Source of the DNA: Megalonaias nervosa
Taxonomy: Eukaryota; Mollusca; Bivalvia; Unionida; Unionidae
Length of the DNA: 64,000 nt
Reading direction: 5' to 3'
Assembly (NCBI GenBank): GCA_016617855.1
Contig: JAECUM010092833.1
Location: 124,001 to 188,000, forward strand
Shown: positions 9,687 through 20,369 of the stretch, one piece after another
Layout: every line of letters begins with the position of its first letter
Numbering within the stretch: the stretch's first letter is position 1
Notes under the pieces: model-generated
Told to the model about the DNA's origin: nothing
Databases searched by the model: none
Seen by the model: the letters and a program-made list of their open reading frames with translations, nothing else
Program-made: the position numbers and the translations under genes

Positions 9687-12600
9687 ACAGTGGGACCCCG
9701 CTATAGCACGCTCTGTTATAACACGAATTCGGAAATAACACGGTCGTGGCATGGCTCCCAAAATTTCATTTACCTTATTACCTTGTAAAAAAAAAAAAAA
9801 TTCTTATAAGTACGGAAAATAAAATATGTAAAAAGCTTTATTATCATTTTGGAGAAGAGATTGCATATAAATTCGAATATAAAACGATTGTAGCGTGGTT
9901 CCTGAAATATCATATACATGTATTATTCTTGTACACGGAAAACGTTTCTTCTTTGGGGAGGTAATCGCGTATGGATTCGAATATAAAACAATCGTGGTGT
10001 GGCTCCTAAAATTTTTTAATTTAACCAATTTCTTACAGTTTTGTGCCAAAAGAAACATCGGAAATATGAGTTTCTGAACCAATGGCTAGGCCTTTTGAGA
10101 ACTTTGATCTTTGTTTATTGTTGAAAAATGACAGCTCATTAGTGTTAATCTTATTATTACTGATCCATGAGCAATGAAGCCATCAAGTCTACTTTGTGTT
10201 TGTCTTCAATGCATTCTGTATACAGTCATTGCTCAAACAATATCCAACATATGTTCTCTAAACTGACTACACAACTAAGCAACAAACAATGCGGCGGTTG
10301 ATAAAAGATTCTCACCTGAATTTATAGATCAGTTAATTTAAGTACATTGCTCATCATCAAAGTCAGTTGCCGAGCTAAACTTGTTCAAATTATAGGGCAA
10401 CGATTTATAAAACATCAAAGAAACGAAAGCCGCCAACATGTGCACGTGGCGGTGTTGTTTTATGCAATCAGTTGACCAGTGAATAATGTTGTCCACTTCC
10501 TACAAATATACCCCCATTGTTGACTGATAATTATTCTTGCTGTAATCTTTTAAACTAATAGGTGTAAAAGTGTTAGCTAGTGGACATTTTGAATGGAAAA
10601 CAGGAAACGGAAACATAAAGCTTTTACTCTTAAAGAAAAGATTGAAACTTTGGACAGGATTAAGTCCGGTGTTAGACAATCACAAGTAGCTAAAGATTTA
10701 GGTGTGAATGAATCAACAATCCAAGGATGGAAGAGGGAAGAAGCAAAACTAAGAGAGATGGTTGTGGATATGCATGTAAGTGATGGATTGATGAGAAAGA
10801 AAGCAAGAGTAGCAGGAGACACCGAACTTGATGCAGCCCTGTATCAGTGGTTTGTGTAGACTAGAGCTGAAGGAGTGCCTATATCAGGATCAATTCTAAA
10901 GGCACAAGCTGAAAAATTTCACACCGACTTACATGGTCAAGACTCTAGCTTCAAGCAAGCAATGGATGGCTAAACCGTTTTAAGAAGTGACATTGAATTA
11001 GCCACGTGACAGATTCTGGAGAAATCCGCTCTTCAGATTCTGAAGCTGCTATGAACTATTCAGATGAATTGAGGGAAATAATAGAGGAAGGTGGATAGTC
11101 CCCAGAGCAGATTTACAATTGTGATGAAACTGGATTGTGCTACAAAATGATGCCTGACACCACCCTAGCTGTGCAAAAAGACAAACATAAACATGAAGGG
11201 TTTAAGAAAATAAAGGAGAGATTAACTTTGTTGTTTTTTATCAATAAAACGGGAAGACACAAACTTAAACCACTTTGTATCGGAAAATTCAAGTCTCCTA
11301 GGTGCTTCCGTCATTTGAATATGAAGACCCTACCATTTTCATATGATGCTACAAAAAACGCATGGATGACAGCTGCTTTGTTTGAATAATGGTTTCAGAA
11401 TGAATTTGTACCAGCAGTTCAATCCCACCTCAGTAATCTGAAGATGGAGCCAAAGGCATTGTTATTATTGGACAAGTGCCCCACGCACCCACCTGCAAAA
11501 AAGCCTGGTTAGTAATGATGGGAAAATAAAAGCCAGCTTCCTCCCAAAGAATACAACTTCCAGGATTCAGCCTCTGGACCAGGGCATAATATCAGTTTTT
11601 AAAGTGAATTATAGAAGAGAACTTGTGAAAAAGATTGTTTGTGATGAAACCTCCATCCAGCCGACACTACAAAGTTTAAATTTGAAAGAAGTAATGTACC
11701 TCGGCGGCAAATCTTGGGATGCCATTATGCTCAGATGCATTGAGAAATGCTGGGAAAAAGGACTTGGGGTAGCATTTACTATTACTCAGGATAACAGCGG
11801 TGATGATGATAGTTTATTTGATGGATTTTCTGAGAATGATGTGTTTGAGGCTGAGAGGGCATTTGGGAAGCTGATGCAATCACGCAACCGTGTTAATGAA
11901 TGGCTCAATTTTGATAATGACTGCCCAGTTGCAGGTCACGTTTCGATGCAGAAATTGTTCAAAATATTATGTTCAATAACACCAATGGTGATGATGACGA
12001 TGATGCTTCTGATGACACTGAGAACACCACACCTGAGGATAATCCACCGTCAGCAACAGAAGCAGTCAAAAATTTAGAGTGTGCTTTGAGATGGATGGAG
12101 ATGCAAGATACTGACTATGTTCGAATTCTTCAGTTAAGAAATATGATTGACTTTGCAAAGAGCAAATGTGACAGTAGCAGAAAGCAGCTGAAAATCACTG
12201 AGTTTTTCAAACAATAATAAAGTATTACAATTCACGGATGAGAAAATTTAACAGTATGAAATTTATACAGACACCGTTTTTTAACCTTCGGACTTACTGT
12301 TCCATCATTCAGTACGTAATATTTCCTATTTATTTTTCCATTGAATTCAGTCACATAATGATCTGTGACAAAATTATTGAATATTTTAAATCTGTGTGCG
12401 GATATTTTCGATGGAAATACTTGTATTGTGGATTCAATGTATGTGATTCGATTCACAGGTGAGTACACTGTGTTGATACTCTATTCATGCTATAGATTAG
12501 ATATGTATATATAAACTATACACGTGTATGTACCAATGCGTGGTTCTCTGAATAAAGAAATATATTATATATGCAATCTCTGTTATCACTGCAGGTGTTT

Positions 12601-12804
12601 TCTCATTTAATATACATTGATTTAAAATGGTAATTATGCCAATGAAGCACACGTTTCAGCACCTGTTTTCATTACCACCCCCACCCACCCCGCTAACCCT
12701 GCAAATTTGTTGGTACTGTACATGGTTGCTTATAACACGGTTCGGTTCATAACATGGTCGGGTTCTATGGCTCCCAACTACCGTGTTATAGTGGGGTCCC
12801 ACTG
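9687..12804 (+). mobile_element. Tigger/pogo-like element Y with transposase
   Basis: It starts CAGTGGGACCCCGCTATAGC at 9687 and ends with the complement of CAGTGGGACCCCACTATAAC at 12804. TA lies on both sides (9685-9686 and 12805-12806). It encloses a CENP-B/Jerky-like transposase pseudogene in plus orientation. It interrupts element X about 83 bp from X's 5' terminus and is therefore younger than X. Its TIR variant (GTGGGACC) differs from that of X (GTGTGACC), which lets the two pairs of ends be matched. Confidence 0.8.
10593..12217 (+). pseudogene. Tigger/Jerky-like transposase, inactivated
   Basis: The translation starts with a CENP-B/psq-type helix-turn-helix (KRKHKAFTLKEKIETL, then RQSQVAKDLGVNESTIQGW) at codons 3-50. 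The DDE core follows in fragments: YNCDETGL near 11113, LLLLDKCPTHP near 11458 (usually DNCPAHP, so Asn is replaced by Lys) and PLDQGIIS near 11571. The three catalytic aspartates can still be seen. The protein ends KLKITEFFKQ at 12217, as Tigger proteins do. Stops and frameshifts break it: TAG at 10857, a frame change and stops through 10940-11100, TAA at 11386, a shift near 11500-11600 and another near 11960. In life it would excise and reinsert the element at TA sites in the nucleus. It cannot be functional as read. Confidence 0.85.
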
Positions 12805-13158
12805 TATATGAAATTTTGGGAGCCACAATATGATGGTGTTATATCCGAATTCGTGTTATAATGGAGCATGCTATAGCGGGGTCACACTATAATATGCCTA
12901 GATAAAAAGTGTTACCAGTGACGTCGTTCATGACATGATGATGATGTCATTTTATGTTTGTTCTCTCCCAGAGGTCATTGTGCTACAGTAGACCTAAAAA
13001 AGTATTGGCATTGACATCATGATTTGATGATTGTTTAATTTTATATTTGTTCTCTTCCAGAGGGCATGGTATAATACATCTGAATAAAAAGTGTGCCAAT
13101 GACATAATGCATAATGATATATCATTTTAATGTTTGTTCTTTCCCAGAGGTCATGGTG

Positions 13159-13440
13159 CTATAATACACCTGGATAAAGCTGCCAATTGATATCCAGGTT
13201 CTCAGGTACCCTCCCATGGATAATAACCTGGGTAATAAAATGAGCCATAGTGTGCCCATTTACCATATAACAACTTCTTCTGCCAATGCTTGTAAAGGCA
13301 GCACTCACTTTGTTTTCAAGTTGACAATCCTTTTGATTGAACCACAAATACATGTACTTTTTCAATGCCAAGCAGAGGTCTGCCCCTTCTAGTAAATAAT
13401 TGACCTTTATCCCATAGCTTGTTTTTCCATGTCTTTGATA
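13159..13440 (-). other. Protein-like open frame of unknown family in the TIR element
   Basis: The minus-strand frame open from about 13431 to 13159 reads as a plausible protein: EGADLCLALKKYMYLWF, then LENKVSAAFTSIGRRSCY and FITQVIIHGRVPENLDINW. Composition is balanced and not repetitive, unlike the neighbouring array frames. There is no ATG at the upstream end, and an adjacent frame (HLLDFIKDMEKQ) may continue it across a frameshift. It reads out through the left terminal repeat into satellite DNA. I do not recognise the family. It could be a captured host exon or a transposon protein fragment. Confidence 0.35.
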
Positions 13441-13876
13441 AAGTCAAGCAAATGTGGTACAGTGACGGGTAACAGATGGTTATTTGACCTTGCTGCAAAA
13501 CTGTTCAGTTGCAACTGTGAATAGATTTCATAAATTGTAGTATTAAAGTGTTACAAAGCTAAAGCTCATGCTCTAAATAAGCATCTGCATATGACAATGA
13601 GGCCAAGGAAAGAAAGATGATATTTATGATGACTAGACCACAGCCATATACTAGATGGTGATGGAGTATTTCAGAACTTTATCAGACAATGAGGATGAAT
13701 TCCTGGATTTTGTACCAGATGACATTAGGTTGTGATACTATAAACAAGAAAAATGTGGACTTTAACTTCAGGTTTGTACAAATTTAACACAATTTCCATT
13801 TGATTGGGTATCTGTGTAACCGATCATTAGGATCAATGGGTACTATGTAGAAGTTTTCAAAAATTTTGGCAGCTTT
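13176..13876. mobile_element. 701-bp TIR element with 10-bp target duplication
   Basis: The insert starts AAAGCTGCCAA and ends TTGGCAGCTTT, an 11-bp perfect inverted repeat. The 10 bases ACACCTGGAT occur immediately on both sides (13166-13175 and 13877-13886). In the 90-bp satellite this word is present once per unit, and the unit continues in phase after the insert, as expected for a real target duplication. A 9-10 bp duplication is the size made by Mutator-like elements; hAT and P elements make 8. No transposase is recognised. A protein-like minus-strand frame is inside. Confidence 0.7.
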
Positions 13877-14010
13877 ACACCTGGATAGAAAGTGTTGACA
13901 ATGACATTATGACATATTGATTTGTCATTTTAAATTTATTCTCTCCCAGAGGTCATGGTGCTATATACCTGGATAAGAAGTGTTGCCAATGACACAATGG
14001 CATAATTTGA

Positions 14011-14384
14011 AAATAGAAACATTGCAGTCTGTAATTATTTTAAAGCAAGGTCATACATAAACGAAATTTAAAGACTTTCTAAAATAGCATTTACAAAGAA
14101 AATCTTTGGCTAAATACTCACTAGCAAAGAAAGCAAGGTACATTTTGATCAGAATAGTTTAACAGAAGAGTGAAAATCAAGCATCTCTTCTAGAACTAAA
14201 ACAATCAAAAGTCATGTCTACCAAAAAAAATTCAACAAATAACTGGAGACTATCTAAAAATAAACAAAAATAAAATAGCAAACATGAATCAAATAAATAA
14301 AGTTTATACATGTACTACTGTCAATAGAAATAGCAGATAATAAAGGGACTAGTCATTATTAAAACCCTTCCACCAACTGTACCA
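14011..14384. other. Unassigned AT-rich sequence
   Basis: No gene or repeat structure is seen. It separates the 90-bp and 36-bp arrays. Confidence 0.4.
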
Positions 14385-14608
14385 AACTGCTGGCACTCCA
14401 TGTACTAATTGTACAAGATTTGTCATGGCACTCCAGTGTACTAATTGTACAAGATTTGCCATGGCACTCCAGTGTCCTAATTGTACAAGATTTGTCATGG
14501 CACTCCAGTGTAATAAGTTTACAAGATTTGTCATGGCACTCCAGTGTACTAAGTTTACAAGATTTGTCATTGCACTTCAGTGTACTAATTGTACAAAATT
14601 TGGTATAT
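14385..14608. repeat. 36-bp tandem array
   Basis: About six copies of a 36-bp unit (GGCACTCCAGTGTACTAATTG then TACAAGATTTGTCAT) are present with few changes. The unit length is divisible by three, so open frames run on both strands without coding meaning. Confidence 0.9.
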
Positions 14609-14964
14609 AATTGGTTTTGTTTCAGCTCTATATTTTAAGCTGTTTGAGGTTCTAGGATGAAATCGGGTACACTTACCTTACTCTGTTCTTTGGTATATCA
14701 ACTATCACAATCAAGGCATTGAAGGTCTGTGTCACTGATCAATTTCTTCTCCATTTCTGCATGTTTTCTCTAATATTTTTTCAGATAGAGGTGACTCACA
14801 CTTGGTTACCCTCCTCATCTGCTAGTAACCTGGTAGCTCTTTCACAAAGGTCTTATATATTATTATTATTGTAGGTGACTTCATCATAGTAAGTGGGTGA
14901 AAAACTATTTGCTGAATTTCCTGTTTTTATGTAACTGTGTCAAGAATTGTCTTTAATTATGTAT

Positions 14965-15860
14965 GTTTAATTTATATTGTGTACCTAATTTTTCCCATGA
15001 TTGAAGGTTGTGAAAATAGTTTTTGCCTACCTGACTTTCGTCATGTTTATTAAGATATTTACTAAAATTGAGTTCAAGGCCTAACCTTGTATATGAACTT
15101 AAAAATTGTTCTGGTAGTGAACTTCTTTACAATTTAATGGCATTTTCCATTAAAAATGTCTAGCAACTGTTGAATTCCAGAATAATCTATTGCATCACAG
15201 ATCAAGGGGGCATTTGTATATAAAGCTGATTTGGTAAACAAAGTTCATTCCTGTTTCAAATCGTTCTTTGGGAATCTGTGATCAGAGTTTGTAGTTGTGT
15301 TCAAATATAATTTCCAGAAGAATGACTTACTTGAATTATTCATTGGAATTATGAAGTGCTCATAGACTTTTTTGACTAAAACACTATTTTGGGGAGTTGA
15401 GAATTTGTAGAATTCAGTCAAAGACATTCTGGTTTGTATCATTGAGGTACATCAAGACTTCAAAACTATTGGAATTCATTCAGAACATCTGTAGTTTTGG
15501 ACTTGTGATAGAATATTTAGGATTATTTGGGATTTAATTCACTATACTGTGTCTCTTAAATCTTCACTTTGTAACTTAGAGAAATAAATTATTTGTTGAT
15601 TTACTAAACTTGATGGTTTCACTTCTTTCTGTCACATAGTTTAAGACCCAGAGTTGTAATACCAGTTGTAAGTAGGTCATAACACCACAAATCAACAGGG
15701 TTGTGAACGGTATCAGTGTTTACTAATGTCTCAAAAACTGTGTTTAATTTTCACTTTGTATTTTGGGAAATAAATTATTTGTTGATTTTACTTAAATTGT
15801 TTGTTCTCTTCCTTTCCATTATATATTTTATATTTTAAGACCCAGAGTTGTAACACTTTC
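14965..15860 (+). repeat. LTR-like dispersed repeat, copy 1
   Basis: It aligns with 51825-52520 over about 650 bp. Shared landmarks in order are GTTGTGRATAGTTTTTGCCTA, CCAGAATAAWCTATTGCATCA, TATATAAA boxes (15217 and 52025), TTTGGGATTTAATTCACTATAC and AGACCCAGAGTTGTAA. A TATA box in the middle, an AATAAA-type signal downstream and no coding suggest an LTR, but no TG...CA ends or partner LTR are visible. The 3' 90 bp are duplicated locally (15571-15660 and 15760-15857). Confidence 0.6.
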
Positions 15861-16504
15861 TTTATTCTTGCATGACTGCAAATGGTTTGAATCCAAATTT
15901 TGCAGTGCATATGCAGTCATTCATGAATTATATGCCAGTTAATCTAGTACAGAGGAGGAAATATAATAACCAAGCAGATGGAAACATGCTACAAATTTTA
16001 TTAAGTTATTAAAAATTTAATGTCACTTGCCCAGATTTTTGTTTAATTTCATAAAATAGTGATTATTGGCAAGACAAAATTTGAATTTCCTTTTCTAACA
16101 ACACAGTTGCCAGATTTTTGTCTACTCAGATATCTGAAATGTTATCAAGTTTCTGCAGCAGTATCAGGGATCTTTTTTTCTCCAATTAGATTTGCATTTC
16201 GCTCATTCTTGGCTGCTGAAGATAAGCTGACATTGTACAGAGTTTATCAATTAATGTACATGTAATCAGTTGCACAAGGAATTAAATTTTTGTAGTGGAT
16301 TTTCATTTTCAGAACTTTAACATTTTCAACTGCTTTATAATGTATTATTTTACTATTATTTCACTATCTTCTTATGCCACAAGATGAAATGTTTGTGCTG
16401 ATTGTATTGTTCCAAATGTCTACAAAATTTTGCACCATTACAGTCATCTCTTCTTATTGATTCTTTATTGTTTGGATCACATTATCACCATAGAGAAAAG
16501 AGAT
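15861..16504. other. Unassigned sequence
   Basis: No gene or repeat is recognised between the LTR-like copy and the 48-bp array. Confidence 0.4.
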
Positions 16505-17172
16505 GGGGGTGTAGTTAGGGTTAATACCCAGCATTTTCATCACAAGTGTCTTCATATTTAGGGTTAATACCCAGCGTTATTATAAGTGTCTTCATAGTTG
16601 TCATATTTAGGGTTAATACCCAGCATTATCATCACAAGTGTCATCATGGCTATGGGTTAACACCCAGCATTATTACCTTATCACAGGTGTCTTGATAGTT
16701 AGGGTTAATACCCAGCATTATTACCTTATCACAGGTGTCTTCATAGTGAGGGTTAATACCCAACATTATTACCTTATCACAGGTGTCTTCATAGTTAGGG
16801 TTAATACCCAGCATTATTACCTTATCACAGGTGTCTTCATAGTGAGGGTTAATACCCAGCATTATTACCTTACCACAGGTGTCTTCATAGTTAGGGTTAA
16901 TACCCAGCTACATAGTTCAGGTTAATAACCAGCATTATCATCACAAGTGTCTTCATAGTTAGGATTGATATCCAGCATTATTATCAAACGTGTCATCATA
17001 GTTAGGGTTAATAACCAGCGTTATCATCACAAGTGTCTTCATAGTTAGGGTTATTACCCAGCTTCATTGTTAGGGTTAATACCCAGTGTTATCATCACAG
17101 CTGACTTCATAGTTAGGGTTAATACCCAGTGTTATTATCAAACTTGTCATCATAGTTAGGGTTAATACTCAA
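16505..17172. repeat. 48-bp tandem array containing telomere-like TTAGGGTTA
   Basis: About 13 units occur, best preserved at 16690-16910 with period 48 (TTAGGGTTAATACCCAGCAT then TATTACCTTATCACAGGTGT and CTTCATAG). Each unit has one TTAGGGTTA next to TAACCC-like TTAATACCC. The outer copies are shorter and diverged. The telomere hexamer occurs once per unit, not in tandem, so this is a minisatellite and not a telomere. Confidence 0.9.
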
Positions 17173-17431
17173 TAATTTAAGTAAAATTGAAACATTTTCT
17201 GGGCTTAATCTATTCAAGCTGACTAAATTCTGCCCTGTTAACCTCTTTATCCATCATTATCCCCACCTTGCTAATGGATGGGCCATCCTACTTTTAAAAA
17301 GAAACCCTTGATGTCTTCTGCTATGCTTGTTGGAGATGTTATAAAATCCAACAACAAACATATAACAAAAAGAAATTCACTCATAAAGCAGCTTAACATC
17401 TCTCCAACTTTGATAACACGAGACAAAACAT

Positions 17432-17435
<4 letters not shown>

Positions 17436-17511
<76 letters not shown>
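17436..17511. repeat. (CA)n microsatellite
   Basis: An uninterrupted CA run of about 76 bp. The CV and HT dipeptide frames across it are artefacts. Confidence 0.95.
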
Positions 17512-17513
<2 letters not shown>

Positions 17514-18461
17514 TTGATACTCAAGACTTACAGGCAATACACATCACTGGCCATACAAAACCAAACTCTCTCAAGTGCTATTGCAAAGCTTGCAAAATCC
17601 AGAAATGTGTTATGTCAGACTGGTTTCTTCTTTGTCGAACACCCACAATCCACCCCAGGTGAATCAAATATAATAATGTGATTGCAAATGTAAACTCCTG
17701 TACTTATCAACCAGAGTTGCTCATTCATCAGTCGACGTGCTATTCCACAAAAACATTTCCATGCAGCTTATCATTGTAATAATAATAGCAACACTTGCCA
17801 TATTTCCAGGACAGAAAGTATTAATTTCCAAGAAAGTCGTGAATTAGAAATTTCCTGATGTCACTACACGTTTCGTTAGAACTGTACCCTGTAGCCATAT
17901 TGTACTGCACAGTATCATACCATTGAACATTATAATCCAGATTGGGACTGATGAAAGTTAAAATTTTACTATTTAAAAGATATTATTTATTGTCAGTTTC
18001 ATATGACATCCATCGATTAAATGTGATAATACAGTAATAATATCAAATTAATTTTTGTTTCTATTTTCTCCTGCATAGAACTTGTGTACTTAGGGTCGAT
18101 ATGTCACCCATTTGCCCTCATTAAAGTATTCATCTTAATGTGAAGTACTTTTATTTGGAAAAACAAAAAACATGGTTCAAGCACTCATTGCACAATACTT
18201 CCAACACAAAACAGTTAAGACTTTTTTCTTGAATTTTTTTTTTGTTTCCTTTTCTAAGAGTGACATATATAGTTAGATTCTACTTAGATAATTATTCAGA
18301 TTTTCATAAAAGAGCTCAAAACCTGATGACCTTTATATAGGGTGAGAAGCAGTAATAGTACCTGAAGAATACTGTATTTTGAATCTGCTAATTAAATTGC
18401 AATGGTGCAGGGTTGTTTTAATTTAGTTGGAAACAAATTGGGTGAGAAAAATAATATATGT
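17512..18461. other. Unassigned sequence
   Basis: No gene, terminal repeat or tandem array is recognised. Confidence 0.4.
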
Positions 18462-18595
18462 CAATGTTTGCACCAAGACATGGAAATCCCAGTCATGGGG
18501 TTACATTATTTGTCTCCACATGAGACTTGTGGGGAGATAAATAATATAACCTCTTGACTGGGATTTCCTTGTTTTGGTCCAAATCCCAACACAGA
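18462..18595. repeat. Foldback hairpin
   Basis: The left arm (about 18465-18521) and right arm (about 18528-18590) are reverse complements with few mismatches. GGAAATCCCAGTCA pairs with TGACTGGGATTTCC, and TTATTTGTCTCCACA pairs with TGTGGGGAGATAAA. The loop is only about 7 nt. Such tight foldbacks are typical of MITEs or of a local inverted duplication. Confidence 0.75.
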
Positions 18596-18959
18596 TTCTG
18601 TTAGTCACATGATTTTTTTAAAAATCTTCATAGAGTGCCAATGAAGCAAGCACCTTGTTGATAATGCTAATTTATACATAGGAAACCAAAGGCTTATGAA
18701 AAATAATGTCACAGTTCCTTGACCTTTTTATCTGGTCAATTAGGAGACAAAGTAGTGTTCTACAAAATGATCTGCAGCTGTATGAGCAGCAACAGGACAG
18801 ATACAGATATTGTATGTGTGACATAACATAGGCACATAAGACAGTGACCTAACAATGTTCTAGAAAACAATTTTGTTACTGAGCAAAGTGCATGCATTAA
18901 AGTATTGGAAATTTTATGGTGCTCTCTGAGTCATATCAAGGCTGATTTGTACTTATTGA

Positions 18960-19695
18960 TATAATTCTCTGTCAAAGCCTGAAATTTTGAGGCGGTTTAT
19001 AATTTAAAGATGGTCATGAATGCATGTGAAGATGACCCACATTCTGGGAAACCGTTGTCTGCAATTGGTGAGCATGGAGTGGCTGCTGTGAAAGGTTAAT
19101 TAAGATTCTTGATACAAGTGAATGATAATTCTGTTAACACAGGTATTAATTTGTAAGCTGTTTTCAAAATATTGAAGAATCAAATTGTCACAGGTGATGA
19201 AACAGGAATTTACACTTTTAAACCCAACTCTAGAAGAAATATCAAGTTTGGATCAGAGAAAACGGAGACTGCAGTTGCTTCAAGTAGTTGTACTATCATG
19301 AGAATTTTATACACATTATATTTCATTACAAAAGATCCAGTCATTCAGGTACCTACCTGTACCTGTCACTACTAGTGTCAGTTGACATTTTGTATGCAGC
19401 AAGAAAGTTACTGAAAGTATTCAGACTATCCCTCTACTCCATGACAAAGCTCCATTGCATACATTCATCATTGTGACCAACTTTTAGCTGAATCCTGTCT
19501 TCTCCATGACAAAGCTCCATTGCATACATTCACCATTGTGACCAACTTTTGGCTGAATCCTGTCTACTCCATGACAAAGCTCCATTGCATACATTCACCA
19601 TTGTGACCAACTTTTGGCTGAATCCTGTCTACTCCATGACAAAGCTCCATTGCATACATTCATCACTGTGACCAACATTTGGCTGAATCCTATTA
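18960..19695 (+). pseudogene. mariner-like transposase, decayed
   Basis: Fragments in order match a mariner transposase. CEDDPHSGKPLSAIG (near 19035) corresponds to the linker after the second helix-turn-helix. QIVTGDETGIYTFKP (near 19180) holds the first catalytic Asp, with the usual Trp changed to Gly. LHDKAPLHTF (near 19438) holds the second Asp. Multiple stops and missing sequence follow. No third acidic residue or inverted repeats are seen. The second-Asp segment has been amplified into four 65-bp copies. Inactive remnant. Confidence 0.75.
19436..19695. repeat. 65-bp tandem repeat x4 within the mariner remnant
   Basis: ATGACAAAGCTCCATTGCAT starts at 19441, 19506, 19571 and 19636, exactly 65 bp apart. 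Each unit encodes the mariner second-Asp motif and ends GCTGAATCCTGTC. Copies differ at only a few bases, so amplification is recent compared with decay of the transposase. Confidence 0.95.
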
Positions 19696-19963
19696 TCAAA
19701 CATTCACTGTGGGGCAGATGAGGCCTGTTGATTTTGTGATCAGAAGGGCCAAAGTTAAGATCATTGTGGCTCCAAAAGAAATGGGTTTAGCAGAATAAGT
19801 TTTTTTTCTTAACCATACTTTGTGGAATGTCTGCACTTTGGCTAATAAAGAAACCTATTGACTCAAGGATCAGAAGGTTAGAGGTCATAGTTAGTCTAAC
19901 ACAAACAATAATGGCTTCTGTATATAGCAAGTTTAGTTCTAGATGTCATACCTCGTGAAAGGC

Positions 19964-20185
19964 TCAGGTTGTTGAGAACTTTTGCTCAATAATCTCTGGA
20001 GACAACCATGCCGTCCTAATGCCTACATAGAGGACCATTAAACAAATAATAATGAGACTAGCAGACATCAGTATTACTCCCACCAAAAATGCAGTGGAAA
20101 CAATTTTCACTGAAATTTCAACATTAGCCTTCCAACTAATCACAAAACCAGTTTTTAAAATTTTCCTCATGGTTTGTGCTAGCAT
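19964..20185 (-). other. Open frame with one hydrophobic segment, unknown
   Basis: A 73-codon minus-strand frame carries a hydrophobic run (STAFLVGVILMSASLIIICL, continuing MVLYVGI) long enough for one membrane helix. A short polar tail ends at a stop (EIIEQKFSTT). A possible splice acceptor (TTTCAG) precedes the hydrophobic part, but the pyrimidine tract is poor. No family is recognised. It may be chance, or a host exon. No neighbouring exon is visible. Confidence 0.2.
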
Positions 20186-20369
20186 GTAGAACTGGTGGAT
20201 ACATACAATTTGAATTTTCTTGCATCTCAGTAGGTAGAGAGCTAGTATGATATTAAACTATTTTCCCCTTTTGTTTTTTTTTCAGGAGAGTTGTATGATC
20301 AAGATGCAGGTCAGCTTCAGTTGAAAGTCATAAAATATGTAAGTATTCATACCATGAATGATACTGCTA

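Larger units (their letters stand above)
4866..12889 (-). mobile_element. Outer Tigger/pogo-like element X (minus), heavily invaded
   Basis: The element begins CAGTGTGACCCCGCTATAG at 4866 and ends with its complement at 12889 (last base mutated), flanked by TA at 4864-4865 and 12890-12891. It sits inside one 90-bp satellite array. Its left 480 bp (4866-5345) match the reverse complement of the 3' end of element Y (12330-12804). Its right part (9360-9686 plus 12807-12889) matches the reverse complement of the 5' end of Y. X is therefore a minus-strand relative of Y. Its transposase interior is absent or replaced by later insertions: a Rex1-like tail, element Z and element Y. TA target and TIR type follow the Tc1/mariner (pogo/Tigger) pattern. 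Confidence 0.75.
12892..14010. repeat. 90-bp tandem array, right part
   Basis: The same unit as 4262-4863 resumes directly after the right TA of element X, with GATAAAAAGTG-like markers near 12900, 12995, 13084, 13172, 13884 and 13972. The phase of the unit is continuous across the element, so left and right parts were one array. It is interrupted a second time by the TIR element at 13176-13876. Confidence 0.85.

Noticed and set aside
16505..17172. Interstitial telomere
   Set aside because: TTAGGG occurs once per 48-bp unit and never in tandem hexamers, so this is a minisatellite with a telomere-like word.
17271..17537. Frames rich in Cys-Val and His-Thr dipeptides
   Set aside because: They are translations of the (CA)n microsatellite.
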